Shown here: one piece after another, positions 1 to 9,116 of the stretch
Layout of the letters: every line of letters begins with the position of its first letter
Position numbering within the stretch: position 1 is the first letter of the stretch
Source of the DNA: Paenibacillus durus ATCC 35681
GTDB taxonomy: Bacteria > Bacillota > Bacilli > Paenibacillales > Paenibacillaceae
Reading direction: 5' to 3'
DNA: 64,000 nucleotides
Assembly: GCF_000993825.1 (NCBI RefSeq)
Contig: NZ_CP011114.1
Location: forward strand, 4,650,001 to 4,714,000
Notes under the pieces: model-generated
The model's database searches: none
Seen by the model: the letters and a program-made list of their open reading frames with translations, nothing else
What the model was told of the DNA's origin: nothing
Made by a program: the position numbers and the translations under genes

Positions 1-2
1 TT

Positions 3-212
3 AATGCTGTTCTCCCCGGCATCGTCGATACGGACGTCAATGCCACTTGGCTGCACACACCGGAAGGGCAAAAGTATGCATCAGAAATGTCGGCCCTCGG
101 CCGGATCGGGCAGCCTTCAGATATTGCGGACATCGTCGCTTTCCTCTCTTCTTCGGACAGCCGTTGGGTAACGGGACAAATGGTTGATGCTACCGGCGGT
201 TCACATCTGTAA
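3..212 (+). CDS. SDR family oxidoreductase, C-terminal part (cut by window edge)
   Basis: An open frame enters from the left edge and ends at TAA. The 69 residues contain the usual end of a classical short-chain dehydrogenase: a P-G-I-V-D-T-D segment after the lost active site, the G-R-I-G-Q-P-S-D-I-A-D-I-V-A-F-L helix, and the closing T-G-Q-M-V-D-A-T-G-G turn. The Rossmann motif and catalytic Tyr-Lys lie outside the window, so substrate and cofactor cannot be read. A strong hairpin follows directly. Confidence 0.85.
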   Translation, partial: NAVLPGIVDTDVNATWLHTPEGQKYASEMSALGRIGQPSDIADIVAFLSSSDSRWVTGQMVDATGGSHL

Positions 213-218
213 GCATAG

Positions 219-254
219 TTAAGAGGAGCAAAACCATGGTTCTGCTCCTCTTAA
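219..254. terminator. Bidirectional intrinsic terminator between the SDR gene and mqo
   Basis: Inverted repeat TTAAGAGGAGCA ... TGCTCCTCTTAA with a short loop lies between the convergent SDR gene and mqo. It sits 7 bases after the SDR stop and about 20 bases after the mqo stop on the other strand, so it probably serves both. Confidence 0.75.
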
Positions 255-275
255 CCTTGACATTGGTTCGGATTA

Positions 276-1829
276 TCATGGGCGGAATGCCGCTTCCCCT
301 ACTCCTGGCAAACTTTTATTAAGTGTCTTGTTCTCAGGCTTCCCTATCCCATTCGTTAGCCCGAGCGACCGCGCGGTTGAAGTGTGAATTTTGCGTATAA
401 GCTCCGGGTTTTCAGGCAGTGACAGGCCATAAGAAGAAATCATTTCTTTAAGCTTCGGTTCCCATGCTTTGATATGCTTCGGGAAGCATTTTTCTATGAC
501 CTCAAGCATGACGGACACGGCGGTGGAAGCACCCGGAGAAGCGCCAAGCAATGCAGCGATCGAGCCGTCGGCGGCATTAATCACTTCCGTGCCAAATTGA
601 AGCGTTCCTTTGCCGGAAGCCGTATTTTTAATAATTTGCACACGCTGGCCCGCTACTAATAACTCCCAATCCTCGCTTTTGGCGTTCGGGACAAATTCCC
701 GCAAAGCTTCCATACGCTGTTCTTTCGATAACATCACTTGCTCGATCAGGTATTTGGTCAGCCCAAAATTTTTGGCGCCTGCCGCCAACATCGTTACGAG
801 ATTATCCGGTTTTACCGAAGTGATCAAATCAAACATGGAACCAAATTTTAAAAACTTGGGCGAGAAGCCGGCAAACGGGCCAAAAAACAACGACTCTTCC
901 TTGTCGATGAATCTTGTGTCCAGATGCGGAACAGACATTGGGGGAGCGCCAACCGCGGCTTTACCGTATACTTTGGCATGGTGCTGTGCGACAATATCCG
1001 GTTTCCGGCACACCATAAATAGTCCGCTTACCGGAAATCCTCCAATGCCTTTTCCTTCGGGAATACCGGATTTCTGCAGCAAATGCAGGCTTCCTCCCCC
1101 GCCGCCGATAAAGACGAATTTGGCCGTATGGCGCCCTACGGTACCGCTGTCCAGATTCCGCACTTTCAATTCCCACGAGCCGTCGCCGGTACGTTTAATA
1201 TCATCCACCTGATGGTTGAACTTCAGATCGACGTTGTTGCTTTTCAAGTAGTCAAACAAGATGCGCGTCAAAGCGCCGAAGTTGACATCCGTTCCCGATT
1301 CGATTCTTGTTGCTGCTATCGGCTGATTGAGTGTCCGGTCTTTCATCATCAGCGGAATCCATTTCATCAGTTGTACCGGGTCATCGGAAAATTCCATCCC
1401 TTGAAACAGGGGACTTTTGGAAAGCGCTTCAAATCTTTTTCTTAAAAAAGCTGCATCCTGTTCCCCTTGTACAAAACTCATATGGGGCACAGGCACGATA
1501 AAGTCCTGCGGATTCCGTATCCGGTGGCTGTCCACCAGATAAGACCAGAACTGCTTGGAAACCTGATACTCTTCGTTCACCGTTATCGCTTTACTAATAT
1601 TGACCGATCCGTCCGGTTGTTCAGCGGTGTAGTTCAGCTCGCACAGCGAAGAATGCCCCGTCCCCGCATTATTCCATTCGTTAGAGCTTTCCTCTCCTGC
1701 GCCCCCGCGCCGCTCAAACACGGTGATTTTCCAGTCCGGCGCTAATTCTTTCAGCAGTGAACCCAAAGTCGCACTCATGATTCCGGCACCAATTAAAATA
1801 ACGTCGGTTTTCGTTTGTCCGTTGCTCAT
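276..1829 (-). CDS. mqo: Malate:quinone oxidoreductase
   Basis: Membrane-associated FAD enzyme that oxidises malate to oxaloacetate and passes electrons to quinone, an NAD-independent alternative to malate dehydrogenase. The 517 residues match family length (about 490-520). The N-terminal FAD-binding [10 protein letters not shown] motif is at residues 14-23, and the E-W-N-N-A-G-T-G-H segment typical of Mqo follows at about 50-58. The C-terminus holds the [13 protein letters not shown]-contact segment. Start chosen at the ATG with AAGGACGG about 4 bases upstream. It is monocistronic, with the 276-bp gap to the histidine kinase as promoter space. No defects seen. Confidence 0.95.
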   Translation of the reverse strand: MSNGQTKTDVILIGAGIMSATLGSLLKELAPDWKITVFERRGGAGEESSNEWNNAGTGHSSLCELNYTAEQPDGSVNISKAITVNEEYQVSKQFWSYLVDSHRIRNPQDFIVPVPHMSFVQGEQDAAFLRKRFEALSKSPLFQGMEFSDDPVQLMKWIPLMMKDRTLNQPIAATRIESGTDVNFGALTRILFDYLKSNNVDLKFNHQVDDIKRTGDGSWELKVRNLDSGTVGRHTAKFVFIGGGGGSLHLLQKSGIPEGKGIGGFPVSGLFMVCRKPDIVAQHHAKVYGKAAVGAPPMSVPHLDTRFIDKEESLFFGPFAGFSPKFLKFGSMFDLITSVKPDNLVTMLAAGAKNFGLTKYLIEQVMLSKEQRMEALREFVPNAKSEDWELLVAGQRVQIIKNTASGKGTLQFGTEVINAADGSIAALLGASPGASTAVSVMLEVIEKCFPKHIKAWEPKLKEMISSYGLSLPENPELIRKIHTSTARSLGLTNGIGKPENKTLNKSLPGVGEAAFRP

Positions 1830-2105
1830 TTTTACCGTCCTTATACCCTACGATTTGCAGGAAGGATGTAAGGCGCTCCTGCTTAGGCGCCACACAGCAA
1901 GCCAGCGCGCGACCAAGTCGCACACCTTTTCTGGATCAATGTTGCCCTGATCTTAGTGTATCACTATTGTTATTAGATTTTAATATTTATCTAATTTTTT
2001 ATTGGAATAGTGTTGACTAAATGATGCCAGTGGGCACTGTGAGCATGGGACTTTCTGAGTCCAGCTTCCATTTTGTTCTGCTTCAAATAGAGCTTGAAAG
2101 TATTC

Positions 2106-3359
2106 TTAGTGTTTTTTCCTGGGGAATAGCAGTGCCACGCGCGTGCCCTGACCCGGCTTGGAGAATACGTGAATGGTCCCGCCATGGACGTCTACAATCC
2201 ACTGGGCAATCGATAAACCCAGACCCATGCCCTCCTCGGCCCGCGATCTGACTTTATCTCCGCGATAGAAACGGTCAAAGATATGAGCAAGATCCTCACT
2301 CGCAATTCCGCGGCCACTATCCGAAACGCTTATGGCCACATGATGGGATTGATACCTTGCGATTAAGCTGATGACTCCGCCGGACGATGTATATTTCAGC
2401 GCATTATCCAGCAGAATGATCAACAGCTGGCGGATGCGGGCCTCATCTCCCCATAGCGAAAGCGGCGTATCCATTTCAGTTTGAATCGAAATCTTCTTGA
2501 TATCCGCCAGCAGCCTGAAGTGATCCGCCAGTTCTGCAAGCATAGCATCCAAGGCGAAGAGGCCGGGCTGAATTTCAAGCCGGTTGGAATCTGACCGGGC
2601 CAGCGTGAGAAGATCGTCCAGCAGCTTGCCCATTCGTCTCGCCTCCTGCAGAATGACCGCAACCTTCGGGCTTTCCTGCTCGATCGTGCGGGTTGGAGAT
2701 TTCAAAATGAGCTCGCTCTGAGCGCGGATAATGGCTGTCGGCGTCCGCAGTTCATGGGAAGCGTCGGCTACAAACCGCTGCTGCTTGTCCCAAGCGCTGC
2801 GTATCGGAATTAAAGCGCGGTTCGCCAGAAATATACCCGCCAGGATAAAAATGATCGCCCCAGCCAGCACACCGAGACCAATATCTCTTAGCAAGGAATC
2901 GAGTGTACGCTCTACATCCCTGATGTTCTTCACCAGGCTAACGGAAGTGATGACCGTGCCGTTCGTTTCCACCGATACCGGAATTTGCAGAACCCGATAG
3001 CGGTTCCCCTCCACGCTTACCGTTTTAGCCCTCTCCTCATTCTCCCTTTCATGGAATTTTCCCGCCTGATCCAAGGGAAAAGCCTTCAGAGTGATTTGCC
3101 CGGCTGGCTGGCCATTGGCATCCCAGAATAAGTAGGCGATCCTGTCATCCTGCTCCTGGTCCGGTTTCTGAGGCTTCAGCAGGTCGTGCGTGGTGTTCAT
3201 GGACTGGATCCGGCTTTTTGCCTGCAGAAGAGACTCATCCGTCTCATGGAGCAGACGGTATTGCATGTGTATATACAGCAGTACACCCAGCACCGCAAAT
3301 ACAAGCAGGAACACGGTAGCATTCAAAATAACGAGCCTTCTGCGGATACTGTTAAACAT
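2106..3359 (-). CDS. Sensor histidine kinase (OmpR-type two-component partner)
   Basis: Membrane sensor kinase of about 417 residues. One membrane helix lies near residues 10-30, an extracytoplasmic region of about 125 residues follows, and a second helix lies near 155-180. The H-box is A-S-H-E-L-R-T-P; the ATPase domain shows the N box (L-L-D-N-A-L-K-Y), G1 (D-S-G-R-G-I) and G2 (G-M-G-L-G-L-S) motifs. It overlaps the response regulator end by 8 bases. An in-frame GTG three codons earlier is possible, but the ATG at 3359 has GGTGA upstream at better spacing. It lies divergent to the flavinylation operon, suggesting it controls that operon (inference). The signal sensed cannot be read. Confidence 0.9.
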   Translation of the reverse strand: MFNSIRRRLVILNATVFLLVFAVLGVLLYIHMQYRLLHETDESLLQAKSRIQSMNTTHDLLKPQKPDQEQDDRIAYLFWDANGQPAGQITLKAFPLDQAGKFHERENEERAKTVSVEGNRYRVLQIPVSVETNGTVITSVSLVKNIRDVERTLDSLLRDIGLGVLAGAIIFILAGIFLANRALIPIRSAWDKQQRFVADASHELRTPTAIIRAQSELILKSPTRTIEQESPKVAVILQEARRMGKLLDDLLTLARSDSNRLEIQPGLFALDAMLAELADHFRLLADIKKISIQTEMDTPLSLWGDEARIRQLLIILLDNALKYTSSGGVISLIARYQSHHVAISVSDSGRGIASEDLAHIFDRFYRGDKVRSRAEEGMGLGLSIAQWIVDVHGGTIHVFSKPGQGTRVALLFPRKKH

Positions 3360-4035
3360 GAGCTTCACCGGGCAGCATATAGCCGATGCCTCTCACGGTC
3401 CGGAGAAAGCCGTCTGCTCCTCCGGCCGCGAGCTTTCTGCGCAGATGATGCACGTAGACGTCAACAGCAGACGTAGCGGCCCCGGAATCGAACCCCCATA
3501 CCCGGTCGATGATCTGCTCCCGGGTCAGTATCTGGCCCCGGTTGCTGAGGAAATACTCTAGCAGCTCAAATTCAGTCGCCGTCAGATCCAGCGACGTTTC
3601 CCCGCAATAAACCTCCCTTGTCGTCTGAATCAGCCGGATGGGCCCGCAGCTTAGCTCGCCCTCCTGGCTAATGGTTCCGCGCCTTCTCAGCACGGCTCTT
3701 GACCGTGCAAGCAGTTCCGAAACCGCAAACGGCTTCGTGATATAATCATCCGCTCCGGCATCCAGACCGGCGACCAGATCCTCCGGGGCGTCTTTGGCGG
3801 TCAGGAGGATGATCGGCACAAGCATCGACCGGGAGCGCAGCCTTTCGACTATTTCAATGCCTGACATGCCGGGAAGCATACAATCCAGGATAATCAAATC
3901 ATAGATCCCCTGCTCAGCCAAATAGCAGCCTTCATCTCCTGTATCCACGCCGTCCGTCTCGTAGGATTCCCCTTCAAAGATGTCGCAGATCACCTTAAGG
4001 AGAGAAGCATCGTCTTCTACTACAAGTACACGCAT
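3352..4035 (-). CDS. OmpR/PhoB-family response regulator
   Basis: Receiver domain (residues 1-115) with acidic pocket V-E-D-D near the start, phosphoacceptor D in L-I-I-L-D-C-M-L-P and conserved K in Y-I-T-K-P-F, followed by a winged-helix DNA-binding domain ending V-R-G-I-G-Y-M-L. The frame is open 38 codons further upstream, but the true start is the ATG of M-R-V-L-V-V-E-D-D, preceded by AGGAAGGGAT. It is the first gene of a regulator-kinase pair with overlapping ends. Tandem heptamers in the divergent intergenic region are a likely binding site. Confidence 0.92.
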   Translation of the reverse strand: MRVLVVEDDASLLKVICDIFEGESYETDGVDTGDEGCYLAEQGIYDLIILDCMLPGMSGIEIVERLRSRSMLVPIILLTAKDAPEDLVAGLDAGADDYITKPFAVSELLARSRAVLRRRGTISQEGELSCGPIRLIQTTREVYCGETSLDLTATEFELLEYFLSNRGQILTREQIIDRVWGFDSGAATSAVDVYVHHLRRKLAAGGADGFLRTVRGIGYMLPGEAHV

Positions 4036-4083
4036 ACGTTTATATCCCTTCCTGCAAATGGAATGTAGAGTCCATGAACTATT

Positions 4084-4116
4084 TTTAAGAAAATTTAAAG
4101 AATGCAAAACTATACT
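4084..4116 (+). promoter_or_regulatory. Probable response-regulator site and promoter of the flavinylation operon
   Basis: TTTAAG at 4084 and TTTAAAG at 4094 are direct repeats one helical turn (10 bp) apart, as OmpR/PhoB-family dimers require. They end about 10 bases before a -10 box TATACT (4111-4116), and no good -35 box is present. This is the arrangement of an activator-dependent promoter read toward the FMN-binding gene. Confidence 0.5.
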
Positions 4117-4180
4117 CAAATCATCAGCACAGGAAGAATACCATTGCATATCAATCTTAAGGCGTATTGGAGGAATCTAC

Positions 4181-4732
4181 ATGGCCAAAATGAAAAACAA
4201 ATGGATCGTGCTCTGTTCGGCCGCTGTCACAGCCGTATATGCCGCTGGTTATATAACGACAGCAGATCAGGCTTCCGGTCAGCAGTACCCGCTGAGTGAC
4301 CCGGGCGGCATTCAATCAAACCGTATATTCACAGATAACACTTCATCTGCGGATGTGTCAACAACACCGGCGGCATCTGCCGTTCCCGCTGTCCCGTACT
4401 CCGGCAATTCCGATGCTTCGCAAGCGACGGATTCGTCCCCAAGCAGTATCCCCGCCAGAAAGAGCATCTTCAAGGACGGCACGTATACCGGGATGGGAAG
4501 CAACCGCCGAGGTTCCATCCAAGTGATACTGACGATTACGAACGACAAAATTACCGATGTGGAAATCAGCCGGTTCGGCATGCATTACTCGGAGAGCGAT
4601 GTGGCCGGTCTGCCTGCCGAGGTCCTGCGCAATCAAAGCTCTCAGGTAACGAACGTATCCGGCGCCACTTACAGTACCGCGGCCTTTCAATCCGCCGTCC
4701 AGGATGCCCTGATGAGCGCAAGGAATGCTTGA
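4181..4732 (+). CDS. FMN-binding domain protein, extracytoplasmic, probable ApbE substrate
   Basis: Protein of 183 residues. An N-terminal hydrophobic segment (about 8-25) acts as signal peptide or anchor, and a Ser/Thr/Pro/Ala-rich linker follows to about residue 90. The FMN_bind domain holds K-D-G-T-Y-T-G and ends with S-G-A-T-Y-S-T, the motif in which threonine is covalently flavinylated in NqrC/RnfG-type proteins. The start is the ATG after TTGGAGG; the frame is open much further upstream without a better site. It is followed without gap by apbE and then an RnfD-like gene, so the FMN carrier, its flavin transferase and a membrane partner are co-transcribed. Role inferred: one-electron transfer outside the membrane. 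Confidence 0.88.
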   Translation: MAKMKNKWIVLCSAAVTAVYAAGYITTADQASGQQYPLSDPGGIQSNRIFTDNTSSADVSTTPAASAVPAVPYSGNSDASQATDSSPSSIPARKSIFKDGTYTGMGSNRRGSIQVILTITNDKITDVEISRFGMHYSESDVAGLPAEVLRNQSSQVTNVSGATYSTAAFQSAVQDALMSARNA

Positions 4733-4733
4733 T

Positions 4734-5636
4734 ATGGATGTGCTGAGAAGAACCAAGCTCTGTATGGATACGGTTGTCGATATTCAAATTGTCGTTCGCG
4801 ATGAGGAAGAAATGGATCAGGCGGAAATAGGCATGAACCGCGCCTTTGAAGCTTTCCGGAAGATCGAGCTGGCCTGCAGCCGCTTCAGCCCGGACAGCGA
4901 ACTGATGAAAGCCTGCCGGGAAACGGGGACTCCGGTTCAGGTGAGCCCATTCCTGTTCGAGCCCATCCGATTCGCAGTCGAACTGGCTGCATGGACAGAG
5001 GGTGTCTTTGACCCTACGATAGGGAAAATCATGGATAAGCATGGCTTCAACCGCCATTATTTAACAGGCGAACGGCTGAACAGCCGCTCAGCCGATTCCG
5101 TTACCTATCGGGACATCGTGCTGAATGCAAGGGATCGCACCCTGCTGCTGCACAAACGGCTCGTAATCGATCTGGGCGCAGTAGCCAAAGGCTTTGCGAT
5201 CGATCTGGCCGCAAGCGAGCTGAAGGCATTCCCTGGATTCATCATCAACGCGGGGGGCGACCTGTACGCCGGAGGAATGGATAAGCAGGGAGAGCCGTGG
5301 AAGATTGGCATCCGGCATCCCCTGCATAAGGAGCGAAGCATACAAGTCATTGAAGTATCCGGCCAAGCGGTGTGTACCTCCGGAAGCTATGAACGCCGCA
5401 GCGCCAACCAGGCCGGCATGCATCACATCATCAATCCGGTCTCGGAGAGTTCCCCGAATGACTGGATCAGCTGCACCGTCATCGCTCCATACGCCATGCA
5501 GGCAGATGCATTCTCCACCGCATCGTTCCTTCTCGGCACGGAGGGCGGAAAGACGCTCATAACGCAGGCAGAGCTTCAGGGCATCTGGATTACACCCGAT
5601 TTACAAATTGATACTGCCGGGAGGGAAGAAGCATGA
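4734..5636 (+). CDS. apbE: FAD:protein FMN transferase (ApbE family)
   Basis: Transfers FMN from FAD to a threonine of extracytoplasmic redox proteins. About 300 residues, normal for the family. Seen in order: early M-D-T-V-V-D-I segment, C-S-R-F-S-P-D-S-E-L, F-D-P-T-I-G-K, the I-D-L-G-A-V-A-K-G-F-A-I-D signature near the centre, and I-N-A-G-G-D-L-Y-A-G-G. No signal peptide is seen, unlike many Gram-negative ApbE proteins, so export is unclear. I prefer the ATG at 4734 because AAGGA ends 9 bases before it; an ATG at 4725 overlapping the previous gene is the alternative. The substrate is almost surely the protein encoded just upstream. Confidence 0.92.
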   Translation: MDVLRRTKLCMDTVVDIQIVVRDEEEMDQAEIGMNRAFEAFRKIELACSRFSPDSELMKACRETGTPVQVSPFLFEPIRFAVELAAWTEGVFDPTIGKIMDKHGFNRHYLTGERLNSRSADSVTYRDIVLNARDRTLLLHKRLVIDLGAVAKGFAIDLAASELKAFPGFIINAGGDLYAGGMDKQGEPWKIGIRHPLHKERSIQVIEVSGQAVCTSGSYERRSANQAGMHHIINPVSESSPNDWISCTVIAPYAMQADAFSTASFLLGTEGGKTLITQAELQGIWITPDLQIDTAGREEA

Positions 5637-6457
5637 CTTTCAAGCAATGGATAAAATCACCTAAGGCCTACGTGGTAGCCACCCTAGCCGCATACCTGCT
5701 GATCGCCTCTTTGGGAGCTCTCGATCCAAAAGGCCTGATCAATGGCGCGGTTTCCATAGGCGTTTCTTTAGTTCTGGATATCCTTTTTTCCTTGATCGAA
5801 AAGCGCAAGCGGATTTTGCCGGACGGAGCGGCAGTAACGGGTCTCATTATCGCCTTAATTCTGGGCACTGCGACCTCCTGGCCCGAGGTGGCGCTGACTG
5901 CGGCTATCGCCATATTGTCCAAACATTTTCTCATATACAAGAAAAAACCGGTATTTAATCCGGCCGCCTTCGGACTGCTTATGTCCGTCATTATCTTCGG
6001 AACAGGGCAAAGCTGGTGGGGGGCGTTCGGGGATCTGCCGGTATGGATGGTTGTATTCCTGCTCATTGGCGGATACGCTGTAACGAACCGGGTTAATAAA
6101 TTTCCTCAGCTGTTTTCATTCTTTGCCGTTTATTTTGTGCTCCAGCTGCTGATGGGTCTGTTTCATGCGGGTGACGCTTCGGATGCGCTCCGGCCCCCTT
6201 TTATAAATGCCGCCTTGTTCTTCGGCTTCTTCATGCTGACGGACCCGCCGACATCGCCAATCAAGGTGAAAGACCAGATCATTTTCGGCTGCCTATCCGC
6301 CCTTGCGGGAAGCGTGGTGTACGCTTTGTTCGGCGGCTTGATCTATCTCTTTATAGGGCTGCTGACCGGTAACCTCTATAAATTCTTAATCAGCCGATTC
6401 TCTGCCGATAACGCTAAAGCCAAGCGCCCTGCCGTTTCAAGCCCAAAGAGCGTTTGA
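5633..6457 (+). CDS. RnfD/NqrB-like integral membrane protein of the flavinylation operon
   Basis: 274 residues, very hydrophobic, with about seven to eight membrane helices and charged loops (for example the K-K-K-P-V-F-N-P-A-A-F segment that RnfD/NqrB proteins share, and L-T-D-P-P-T-S-P near residue 200). It overlaps apbE by ATGA. Stand-alone RnfD-like proteins beside an FMN_bind protein and ApbE are known from surveys of extracytosolic flavinylation. Here it probably passes electrons from the membrane to the FMN protein. Donor and acceptor cannot be read. The C-terminus is basic. Confidence 0.82.
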   Translation: MTFKQWIKSPKAYVVATLAAYLLIASLGALDPKGLINGAVSIGVSLVLDILFSLIEKRKRILPDGAAVTGLIIALILGTATSWPEVALTAAIAILSKHFLIYKKKPVFNPAAFGLLMSVIIFGTGQSWWGAFGDLPVWMVVFLLIGGYAVTNRVNKFPQLFSFFAVYFVLQLLMGLFHAGDASDALRPPFINAALFFGFFMLTDPPTSPIKVKDQIIFGCLSALAGSVVYALFGGLIYLFIGLLTGNLYKFLISRFSADNAKAKRPAVSSPKSV

Positions 6458-6728
6458 CATTAGATAGGGCCGTTTTCCTTACTTCTCTATCACTCTGATA
6501 ATCCAATCGGCTCTATCTAACGGCATACTTTAAGGCCATCTAATAGGGATGACCTTTTTCTTTAAGCGAACGCTTCTCTTTGGCTGCTTCTGTGTTCCCC
6601 GTACTACTAAAAGGGCGAAATTCTTCGCCCTCTTTAAGTACTCTTCAGATTTTTGAAGTCTACTATATGTACATCTAACTAAGCTGGTAGCATATCAATC
6701 TTAAACTTGGAACAAAAAATCATAAATT
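6458..6728. other. Intergenic region with two inverted repeats
   Basis: No gene is visible. TTAGATAGGGCCG (6460-6472) pairs with CGGCTCTATCTAA (6508-6520) across a 35-base loop. AGGGCGAA (6612-6619) pairs with TTCGCCCT (6624-6631), framed by GTACT and AGTAC. The latter may end transcription between the convergent flavinylation operon and the DUF2785 gene, though neither hairpin has a long T run. Confidence 0.45.
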
Positions 6729-7520
6729 CTATGCCTGTAAACGAAACGGATTGAAGCGCTTCTCCAGTTCCAGAAGCCGATTCAGTTCCATTCCCGTTTC
6801 TTCGAACTTTTCCCTCTGATCATAGAGCCTTGTATACAGGCAGCGAAGGAAGTGCTTACGGTTCGTGTTGAGGGTGTAGCTTTCCACGCTCCTCGTTCGC
6901 GCCGGCTCCATTTTCCCCAACCACTCGCAAATCGTGGCAAAGGAAACCTTTTGACTCTGAATCATAGAGACGATCGCCGTAGCGAGCCGTTCGTCCTCTT
7001 CTCTCTGATAAACCTCGGCGGGTCTTTCGAGCAAGGCCTGTACGCCCGTCCAGATTTCGGCACATTCCTCCGCTCCCGCATAGCGACTCACCGCACATTC
7101 ATCCAACGCATCCGCAACATGCGCAGCGGCATGCGCCCATCCCTTTACCTCCACGTATCCGCGAAAATCGTTTTCCAAATGGCAATAGCGAACCAGTGCA
7201 TTCAGAGCGAGGTCATAGCTTTCTCTAGTTAAGTATGGTTCCCGATTATCGCAGGTAAGCAACAGGGCAATCAATAGAGAGGTAAACGTGCGCTTAAAGA
7301 CGCTGTCCGTCTCCTTCTCCCCGATCCCGTAAAACAATCCGCTATCTGAAACGGATTGCTGAAGCAGTTCTTCCATTTGGGACTTCCCGAGTGCGTTCTC
7401 CTCCAGCAGCCAATTGAACAGAGCGGAGTACGCTTCTTCCCGAATTTCGGAGTCGGGAGACCCGAGCAGGATCACCGTCTGCTGAACGAGCGTCCACACA
7501 TCCTTTTGTTCCTCTTCCAT
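6729..7520 (-). CDS. DUF2785 domain-containing protein
   Basis: Soluble, mostly helical 263-residue protein. The central F-R-G-Y-V-E-V-K-G-W-A-H-A-A-A-H-V-A-D-A-L-D-E motif is characteristic of DUF2785 proteins found in Bacillota. No enzyme motif or membrane segment is evident and no biochemical function is established that I know. The start has a GGGGGG run about 10 bases upstream. It lies 18 bases after the MazG-like gene on the same strand, so the two are probably co-transcribed. Confidence 0.78.
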   Translation of the reverse strand: MEEEQKDVWTLVQQTVILLGSPDSEIREEAYSALFNWLLEENALGKSQMEELLQQSVSDSGLFYGIGEKETDSVFKRTFTSLLIALLLTCDNREPYLTRESYDLALNALVRYCHLENDFRGYVEVKGWAHAAAHVADALDECAVSRYAGAEECAEIWTGVQALLERPAEVYQREEDERLATAIVSMIQSQKVSFATICEWLGKMEPARTRSVESYTLNTNRKHFLRCLYTRLYDQREKFEETGMELNRLLELEKRFNPFRLQA

Positions 7521-7538
7521 TCTGTCGTTGCCCCCCTT

Positions 7539-7868
7539 CTATTCCCATGTTCGTTTCTCATTGATTGCCATCTTTTGCGTGAATGCTTGTTCGAGATCAA
7601 TCCCAAGCTTGTTGGCAAGATCGAAGATATTCCATACCACATCATACATTTCAAACCCCAGGTTCTCCCGCTTCTCTTCATCAGGAGAGAAGGAAACATT
7701 CAGAACCTCTTTCGCCAGCTCCCCCACTTCGGTCATGAGGTACAGCGTTCTCTGCTCGATGGTACTCGTGTCGAATCCTTTGACCTTGCTGTATTCCCTT
7801 ACGTATTGCTGAAATTCTGCTGCGTTCATCTGTGAAAATGCCTTTGATTGTGACTCAGGAAGCTTCAT
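7539..7868 (-). CDS. MazG-like nucleotide pyrophosphohydrolase
   Basis: About 109 residues with the all-helical NTP-PPase fold: T-E-V-G-E-L-A-K-E-V-L supplies the E-x-x-E metal ligands, and E-M-Y-D-V-V-W-N-I-F-D-L-A-N-K-L-G-I-D-L-E the second E-x-x-D pair. Such proteins hydrolyse (d)NTPs to NMP and pyrophosphate and are thought to clean the nucleotide pool. The start was moved to the second ATG because AGGAGG then lies 6 bases upstream; the first ATG touches the ribosome site. Confidence 0.82.
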   Translation of the reverse strand: MKLPESQSKAFSQMNAAEFQQYVREYSKVKGFDTSTIEQRTLYLMTEVGELAKEVLNVSFSPDEEKRENLGFEMYDVVWNIFDLANKLGIDLEQAFTQKMAINEKRTWE

Positions 7869-8078
7869 ACTCATCCTCCTAATAATTCATACGATAACTT
7901 TATCACACTATCCCCTCTGGGTGATGTTGGAAAAATCCCATCCTGGAACATCTCTCAAAAGCTTTCAAATCCACCTTTGACAAGAATGTTATAGCAAAAC
8001 ATGTCCCAGAAATTTCAGCAATTTATCCCGAAAAGAATGGGTCATTCGTTGATTTCCAGAAGTGGCTTACGTAATCAT

Positions 8079-8160
8079 TTGACAAACAAGTTACTGCATA
8101 ATAGAATCAGAATGAACATTCGATCTAATCTTTTGTTAGGTATAGAATGAATGTTCAATT
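8079..8160 (+). promoter_or_regulatory. Promoter and two TetR-type operators before the SDR gene
   Basis: TTGACA (8079-8084) and TAGAAT (8102-8107) are 17 bases apart. Two related palindromic sites follow: GAATGAACATTCGATC (8110-8125) and GAATGAATGTTCAATT (8145-8160). The same element lies before the tetR gene at 9077-9092, so this promoter is very likely repressed by that regulator. Confidence 0.7.
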
Positions 8161-8180
8161 TATATATTGGAGGTTTTATG

Positions 8181-9002
8181 ATGAGTAAAACAGTCTTTAT
8201 TACGGGGACCAGTTCAGGATTGGGTAAACTAACGGCGATTCGATTTGCTCAAATGGGATGGAACGTCGCGGCCACCATGCGTACGCCCGAGAAAGAAACT
8301 GAACTTACGGCTTATGACAATATTAAAATTTTCAAATTAGATGTCACAAAAGTGGAGCAGGTTCAAATGGCCGTGGAACAAGCCATAGCCGCTTTCGGGA
8401 AAATTGACGTCGTCGTCAATAATGCCGGTATGGGTACTTACGGCCCGTTGGAGCTAGCCCAAGAGGACGCGATCGATTGGCAGTTCGCCGTTAATGCGCG
8501 GGGACCGATCAATGTTATTCGTAAATTTTTGCCACATTACAGAGCCAATGGAGGGGGCATGTTTATCAATATCAGCTCCTTCATGGGGATCACGACAGCG
8601 GTGCCGCTTGGATCGCTTTACAACATGTCCAAATTCGCCTTAGAAGGATTGACGGAAGGTCTCTATTACGAACTGAAGCCATTCAATATCGAGCTTAGAT
8701 TGATCGAGCAGGGCGGGTCTACAGGAAATAATTTTAAAGAAAGCGTCACTTGGAACAGGGATGAGAATATTAAAGATTACGATGATTTGATGACGGAAGT
8801 GCAAAATTTAATGAATACCGCCGATACCAGTGGCCGTCTGGATGACCCTCAAATCATTGTGGATGCCATTGTCGCTCTGGCGACGGGGGAAAGCAAGAAA
8901 TTCCGTACCGTTATCGGCGCAGCAGGCAACGACCTGATGGCTCTTAGAAACTCTGTGCCCATCGAAGATTATTTGGAAACCATCGCTAAAAATTATATGT
9001 AA
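8181..9002 (+). CDS. SDR family NAD(P)-dependent oxidoreductase
   Basis: Classical short-chain dehydrogenase of 273 residues. Cofactor motif T-G-T-S-S-G-L-G near residue 8, N-N-A-G at about 80, active-site Ser in I-N-I-S-S-F and Y-x-x-x-K as Y-N-M-S-K near 150. Substrate not readable. The ATG at 8181 is chosen because GGAGG ends 7 bases before it (8178 is only 4 bases away); a further upstream ATG lies within the operator. The gene is transcribed from a TetR-type operator promoter and followed by that regulator. Confidence 0.9.
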   Translation: MSKTVFITGTSSGLGKLTAIRFAQMGWNVAATMRTPEKETELTAYDNIKIFKLDVTKVEQVQMAVEQAIAAFGKIDVVVNNAGMGTYGPLELAQEDAIDWQFAVNARGPINVIRKFLPHYRANGGGMFINISSFMGITTAVPLGSLYNMSKFALEGLTEGLYYELKPFNIELRLIEQGGSTGNNFKESVTWNRDENIKDYDDLMTEVQNLMNTADTSGRLDDPQIIVDAIVALATGESKKFRTVIGAAGNDLMALRNSVPIEDYLETIAKNYM

Positions 9003-9041
9003 CGATATTATAACCTTCTCCCGCTACTACCATAGGCTGTA

Positions 9042-9092
9042 TTGACTGAAGAACGTATTAAGTATATTCTAGATTAGAATGAACGTTCGATT
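9042..9092 (+). promoter_or_regulatory. Promoter and autoregulatory operator of the tetR gene
   Basis: TTGACT (9042-9047) and TATATT (9063-9068) form a possible promoter with 15-base spacing. GAATGAACGTTCGATT (9077-9092), with GAACGTTC as its perfect core, sits where the first transcribed bases would be. It matches the two sites before the SDR gene. Confidence 0.6.
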
Positions 9093-9116
9093 TGATGCTG
9101 GGAAAGGAAGAGCTGA

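Noticed and set aside
5668..6066. 132-residue minus-strand frame within the RnfD-like gene
   Set aside because: Antisense to a membrane protein with clear homology; no own ribosome site.
6612..6631. GGGCGAA hairpin resembling the arm of the rlmH-type sites
   Set aside because: The inner core TACTTATG...GGTTC is missing, so it is not counted as an att-like site; it is more likely a weak terminator.
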